Source: Ruegeria sp. 6PALISEP08 (GTDB lineage: Bacteria; Pseudomonadota; Alphaproteobacteria; Rhodobacterales; Rhodobacteraceae). From it: DNA of 64,000 bases. The notes below the pieces were generated by a model, which worked only from the letters and a program-made list of their open reading frames with translations, ran no database searches and was not told the origin of the DNA. Each line of letters starts with the position of its first letter. The stretch's first letter is position 1. The position numbers were made by a program, and so were the translations under genes. The stretch is from assembly GCF_001238295.1 (NCBI RefSeq), contig NZ_LGXZ01000006.1, positions 243,997 to 307,996 on the forward strand, written 5' to 3'. Below are positions 61,103 through 64,000 of the stretch, piece after piece.

Positions 61103-61864
61103 CTACCGGGTGAACTTTGTCACATCGACCCCACCAGCGATCAGGCTTTCCCGAACTGAGCGGGCGATCTGAACCGCCGTGGGCCCGTCCCCATGCAGGC
61201 AAATTGTGTCGATAGATGTCTCCAACCTCTTGCCGCTTTCAGTGATGATTGCGCCTTCGCGAACCATGTTCAAAATGCGCGGTCCCGCCACATCGGCGTC
61301 GTGAATCACGGCACCAAGCAGGCTGCGGTCCACCAAGGTGCCGTCGTCATTATAAGCGCGGTCGGCAAAAATCTCGCCAACCCATTTGCATCCGAGCTCG
61401 CGTACGGCATCTTCCTGCTTTGTCACCGCAAGGACCATGACAATAATGTCGGGGTCGACATCCAAAGCGCCCTGATAGCAGGCCCGCGCCATATCAATAT
61501 CGATCGAGCACATATTGGCCAGCGCCCCGTGCAGCTTGAGGTGTCGCACTTTGGTGCCAATCGCCTTGGCCATGCCCTGTGCGGCACCCAGTTGATACCG
61601 GACCAGATTGCGCAGAGCGTCATGGGGCAATTTCATGTTCCGGCGGCCAAAGCCCTGCAGATCGGGAAAACCGGGATGCGCGCCAATACCAACATTGTTC
61701 TCGGCCGCCAGTTGCATCGTCGCTGCCATCACATCTGGGTCGCCTGCATGAAAACCACAGGCAATGTTAGCAGAGGTGATGATCTTCAGCAGGCTTTCGT
61801 CATCGCCCATCTTCCAGGGACCAAAGCTTTCCCCCATATCGGCATTCAGATCGACGCTGGGCAT
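61103..61864 (-). CDS. pxpA: 5-oxoprolinase subunit A (LamB/YcsF family)
   Basis: Subunit of the prokaryotic ATP-dependent 5-oxoprolinase that turns 5-oxoproline to glutamate with PxpB and PxpC, 253 residues. The start PSVDLNADMGESFGPWKMGD carries the conserved N-terminal metal aspartates, and IACGFHAGDPDVMAATMQLA and VAHPGFPDLQGFGR-like text follow. ATG 61864 is preferred to ATG 61870, since AGGAG lies 8 bases upstream of 61864 but only 2 bases before 61870. It is the last gene of the pxpB-C-A operon (the next gene upstream ends 13 bases before it). Confidence 0.92.
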   Translation of the reverse strand: MPSVDLNADMGESFGPWKMGDDESLLKIITSANIACGFHAGDPDVMAATMQLAAENNVGIGAHPGFPDLQGFGRRNMKLPHDALRNLVRYQLGAAQGMAKAIGTKVRHLKLHGALANMCSIDIDMARACYQGALDVDPDIIVMVLAVTKQEDAVRELGCKWVGEIFADRAYNDDGTLVDRSLLGAVIHDADVAGPRILNMVREGAIITESGKRLETSIDTICLHGDGPTAVQIARSVRESLIAGGVDVTKFTR

Positions 61865-61876
61865 CGGCATATCTCC

Positions 61877-62875
61877 TTAGTCGGTGGCAGAGATCACTCC
61901 GCCAATCAATTGGTAGGACAACAGGTCCGGAATGTCGTGCGGGTCGCGGACCAGAGGTTCGACCCTTGAGGGCAGGCGCGCAAGATCTGACAGGAAACCT
62001 GTGTGCAACGCACTGGCTTCATCCATGCTGACAAATTTGAAGCGGATAGGACCGCCCGCAGGTGTCTGAGCTGCGCGCGGCATATCGCAGGGCAAAACGG
62101 TTGCGATACGAGGATAGCCCCCTGTGGTCTGGCACTCCGGCAGCAGGATGAAGGGGTCTCCTGCGCCAGTCATCTGAATATCGCCGGGGGTGATCACTTC
62201 GGACAATATGTTCAATTGGCCCGACGCAGCAAACCCGCCGCCGTCACTGTCCACCTGCATCCCCATCCGGTTGGCGCGCGTGCCGCGTCTGAAGGCGTTC
62301 GCGGCAAACCGATCCAGCGTCGCCTGATCGAACAACGTGGTCTGAAAGCTGGCCACCACGCGCAACTCTCCGCCCGCAAACCGATCAGCCGGCATCAGTT
62401 TCAGCCCGGTCTTACCTGTATGAAGTCCGCAGGTCAGCGTGTCGCCTTGTTGTACTGCACGACCGATCCGTGCCGTCAGATGTGCCGAGCGCGATCCCAG
62501 AAAAACCTTGGCCTCAATGCCGCCCCCAAGATGAAGATAGCCGTAGTTGCCTTGCACGGCTGCTCCGATGACCAGCCGTTGCCCGGCGGCCAGTTGGTGC
62601 GAAGCATTCCACGACACTGGGCCGCCATCGATGCTGGCCTGCATCCGCGCACCGGTTAAGGCGATGTGCATGTTTTGCGTGGCTTCGAATTCGCCCCCCA
62701 TTCCGGCCATTTCCAGCGCCGCGAGGTCCGGGCTTTGCCCCAGTAATGCAGCCCCTTCATGCAAGGCCAATATGTCGGCAGCGCCGGAGCGGGACAAACC
62801 CTGATCCAGATACCCAACGCGGCCCTGATCCTGGATTGTGCATGAGGGGCCGATCCGATAGACGATCAGGCTCAT
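61877..62875 (-). CDS. pxpC: 5-oxoprolinase subunit C
   Basis: Biotin-dependent carboxyltransferase-type (KipA-like) domain protein, 332 residues. Family segments include GPSCTIQDQGRVGYLDQGLS at the N-terminus, GAADILALHEGAALLGQ, GGYPRIATVLPCDMPRAAQT. It forms the ATP-dependent hydrolase with PxpA and PxpB. Its ATG overlaps the pxpB stop. 5-Oxoproline arises by glutamate or glutathione cyclisation, so the operon serves in damage repair or amino acid scavenging. Confidence 0.92.
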   Translation of the reverse strand: MSLIVYRIGPSCTIQDQGRVGYLDQGLSRSGAADILALHEGAALLGQSPDLAALEMAGMGGEFEATQNMHIALTGARMQASIDGGPVSWNASHQLAAGQRLVIGAAVQGNYGYLHLGGGIEAKVFLGSRSAHLTARIGRAVQQGDTLTCGLHTGKTGLKLMPADRFAGGELRVVASFQTTLFDQATLDRFAANAFRRGTRANRMGMQVDSDGGGFAASGQLNILSEVITPGDIQMTGAGDPFILLPECQTTGGYPRIATVLPCDMPRAAQTPAGGPIRFKFVSMDEASALHTGFLSDLARLPSRVEPLVRDPHDIPDLLSYQLIGGVISATD

Positions 62876-63621
62876 GGCGCAATCTCCTCACAGGTGGCAC
62901 CGCCGGTATTGTCTGTATTGTTGGCGCGGATATGCTGCAACTCTTCCCGAGATACAGGTGTGAACACCAATTCGTCTCCGGGCCGAAGCGGGAACGTGTC
63001 GGCCCTCTCCGGGCGAAAGCATCGAAATGCGGTTTGCCCGACATGCCGCCATCCGGTTGGTGTCGGCCCGGAAAACAGGACGAATTGCGAGATGGCCAAA
63101 ACCAACGCGCCCTCTGGCACCATCGGGGTCAGACTTGGCAGTCGGGGAATGTTGAACTCGGGGCCCAATGGCCCAAGGTAGGGCTGTCCGGGCGCAAACC
63201 CGATAGTCAGAACCCGCACCCTCGACTGGCCAAGGCGCCGTATTGCCTCTTCCGGCGTCAATCCGGCGGCAGCCGCTGCGTCGTCCAGTTGTGGCGCCAG
63301 ATCGGTTCCGTACACCGTTGGTACACGCCACAGCTTGCGGCCTGAGGGAAGAGGCGTGTTGTACCAGTCCTTTTGGCCTATGAGATGCTGAAGCTTTTCC
63401 AGCATCTGCTGATGAGAGACGCGCTGCGTGTCGAACCGCACAAAGGTGGACCCCAAAGACGCCGATGACTCGGTGACCTCATCCCATTGCAGATGATCCA
63501 CTTCGGATCGAAATGCCAGAGCCGCACGGTTTGCGTTCTCGGACATGCGATCCGCAAATGTTACGAGCGCTCCGTCAAAACCAACGGTTCTGACCAAAGG
63601 AAACTGAAGGTCACGGGCCAT
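62872..63621 (-). CDS. pxpB: 5-oxoprolinase subunit B
   Basis: KipI-like subunit of 249 residues. Family segments are VSHQQMLEKLQHLIGQKDWY, RVPTVYGTDLAPQLDDAAAA, GLTPEEAIRRLGQSRVRVLT and GFAPGQPYLGPLGPEFNIPR, the last containing the usual GFxPGxPYLG. It starts at ATG 63621 and its stop overlaps pxpC (ATGA). It is the first gene of the pxpBCA operon. Confidence 0.92.
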   Translation of the reverse strand: MARDLQFPLVRTVGFDGALVTFADRMSENANRAALAFRSEVDHLQWDEVTESSASLGSTFVRFDTQRVSHQQMLEKLQHLIGQKDWYNTPLPSGRKLWRVPTVYGTDLAPQLDDAAAAAGLTPEEAIRRLGQSRVRVLTIGFAPGQPYLGPLGPEFNIPRLPSLTPMVPEGALVLAISQFVLFSGPTPTGWRHVGQTAFRCFRPERADTFPLRPGDELVFTPVSREELQHIRANNTDNTGGATCEEIAP

Positions 63622-64000
63622 ACCGATCCTGCGTGTGTGCCGACAACAAAGTACTGGAACCAGACCTTATCCGAATAGGATGTGCAAGGCGGGTCTTGGA
63701 GGGGTGACGGCGAACGAATGAGATTTACGTGAGGCATAAGGATCCGAGTCGGCCTGGCTGATTTTCGACTCCCATGAGTTGATAGAGGCCAGATTTGTCT
63801 AAAATCGCGAGTCGTTTCACAGGTTTGAGTCGCGCCCACTTGTGCCCGAACTCTGCTTGCGCTCAATATGTAGTGGTAGGCTCATTTGTACGAGCCAGTC
63901 CAAGTAGGGTGCAATGAAAGGAATTTGCTCACCAGCTCGGCTTTTGCTATGTGTGATGTGCCGTAACTTACTGAATTTAATCATGCTTTGCGAAAGCATC
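63622..64000. other. Right-end region, no confirmed gene
   Basis: These 379 bases precede pxpB and should hold its promoter. A minus-strand frame (63817-63999, reading MLSQSMIKFSKLRHITHSKS and on to GRDSNL) could be a small or truncated gene cut at the window edge; it is not recognised. An inverted repeat ATGCTTT GCG AAAGCAT lies at the extreme end (about 63983-63999). Confidence 0.35.

Overview
The window looks like a chromosomal segment of a marine alphaproteobacterium of the Roseobacter group (Rhodobacteraceae). The basis is the combination of a short-form HisG with HisZ, a B12-dependent NrdJ, a purine xdh/BMP-transporter operon, heterotetrameric sarcosine oxidase genes, Hint-domain exported proteins and G+C-rich codon use. 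This is judged from remembered family distribution, not from a database search. The left edge cuts a ugpA-like permease gene and the right edge ends in non-coding sequence or an unrecognised fragment.

Layout: 1-4206 (+) holds the end of a glycerol-3-phosphate-type ABC transporter (ugpA, ugpE, ugpC), a HAD phosphatase and a DeoR-type regulator, all overlapping or nearly so. 4296-13674 (-) is one tight purine operon: xdhA, xdhB, xdhC, ABC ATPase, two permeases and a BMP-type binding protein, which would import purine nucleosides or bases and oxidise hypoxanthine/xanthine. 14018-24638 is core metabolism: dnaE, two small exported proteins, slyX, hisS-hisZ-hisG, a DUF1489 gene and nrdJ. 24640-25570 is a scar holding an autotransporter C-terminus and a collapsed IS66 element. 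25628-28259 is a LysR regulator divergent from an exported sulfatase.

28792-39534 is accessory envelope/metal territory. It has a PepSY/Gly-Asn-repeat protein with an OmpR-type two-component system, a divergent Gly-Asn-repeat exported protein, a CDF metal transporter, an Asp-rich exported protein with a duplicated domain, a NarL-type two-component system, and a mercury locus (merR, merT-like, GDCCVxC protein) with a textbook 19-bp-spacer MerR promoter. 39540-41700 is decayed: a His/Met-rich remnant, a frameshifted DnaB-like ATPase gene and an IS3 transposase tail. 41766-46835 is soxBDAG, whose delta subunit has lost its zinc cysteines. It is followed by a GlxA/GbdR-like regulator, a GntR regulator, a ProC-like dehydrogenase and a truncated GntR paralogue fused to a helicase-like fragment, which lies 626 bases from the 3' end of tRNA-Val.

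50861-53435 is modABC. 53438-54877 (-) is a two-gene unit of an HlyC-type lysine acyltransferase directly abutting a Hint-domain protein, the most unusual intact pair in the window. 55060-63621 holds a small exported protein, hemF, an SDR lacking its catalytic lysine, an rsmC-like methyltransferase, clpS, a HAD hydrolase, a D,D-carboxypeptidase with a SPOR domain, and pxpBCA (5-oxoprolinase).

Starts were moved from the longest open frame to internal codons wherever a Shine-Dalgarno sequence, overlap or family N-terminus argued for it. All homology statements are from recognition of motifs in the translated sequence.
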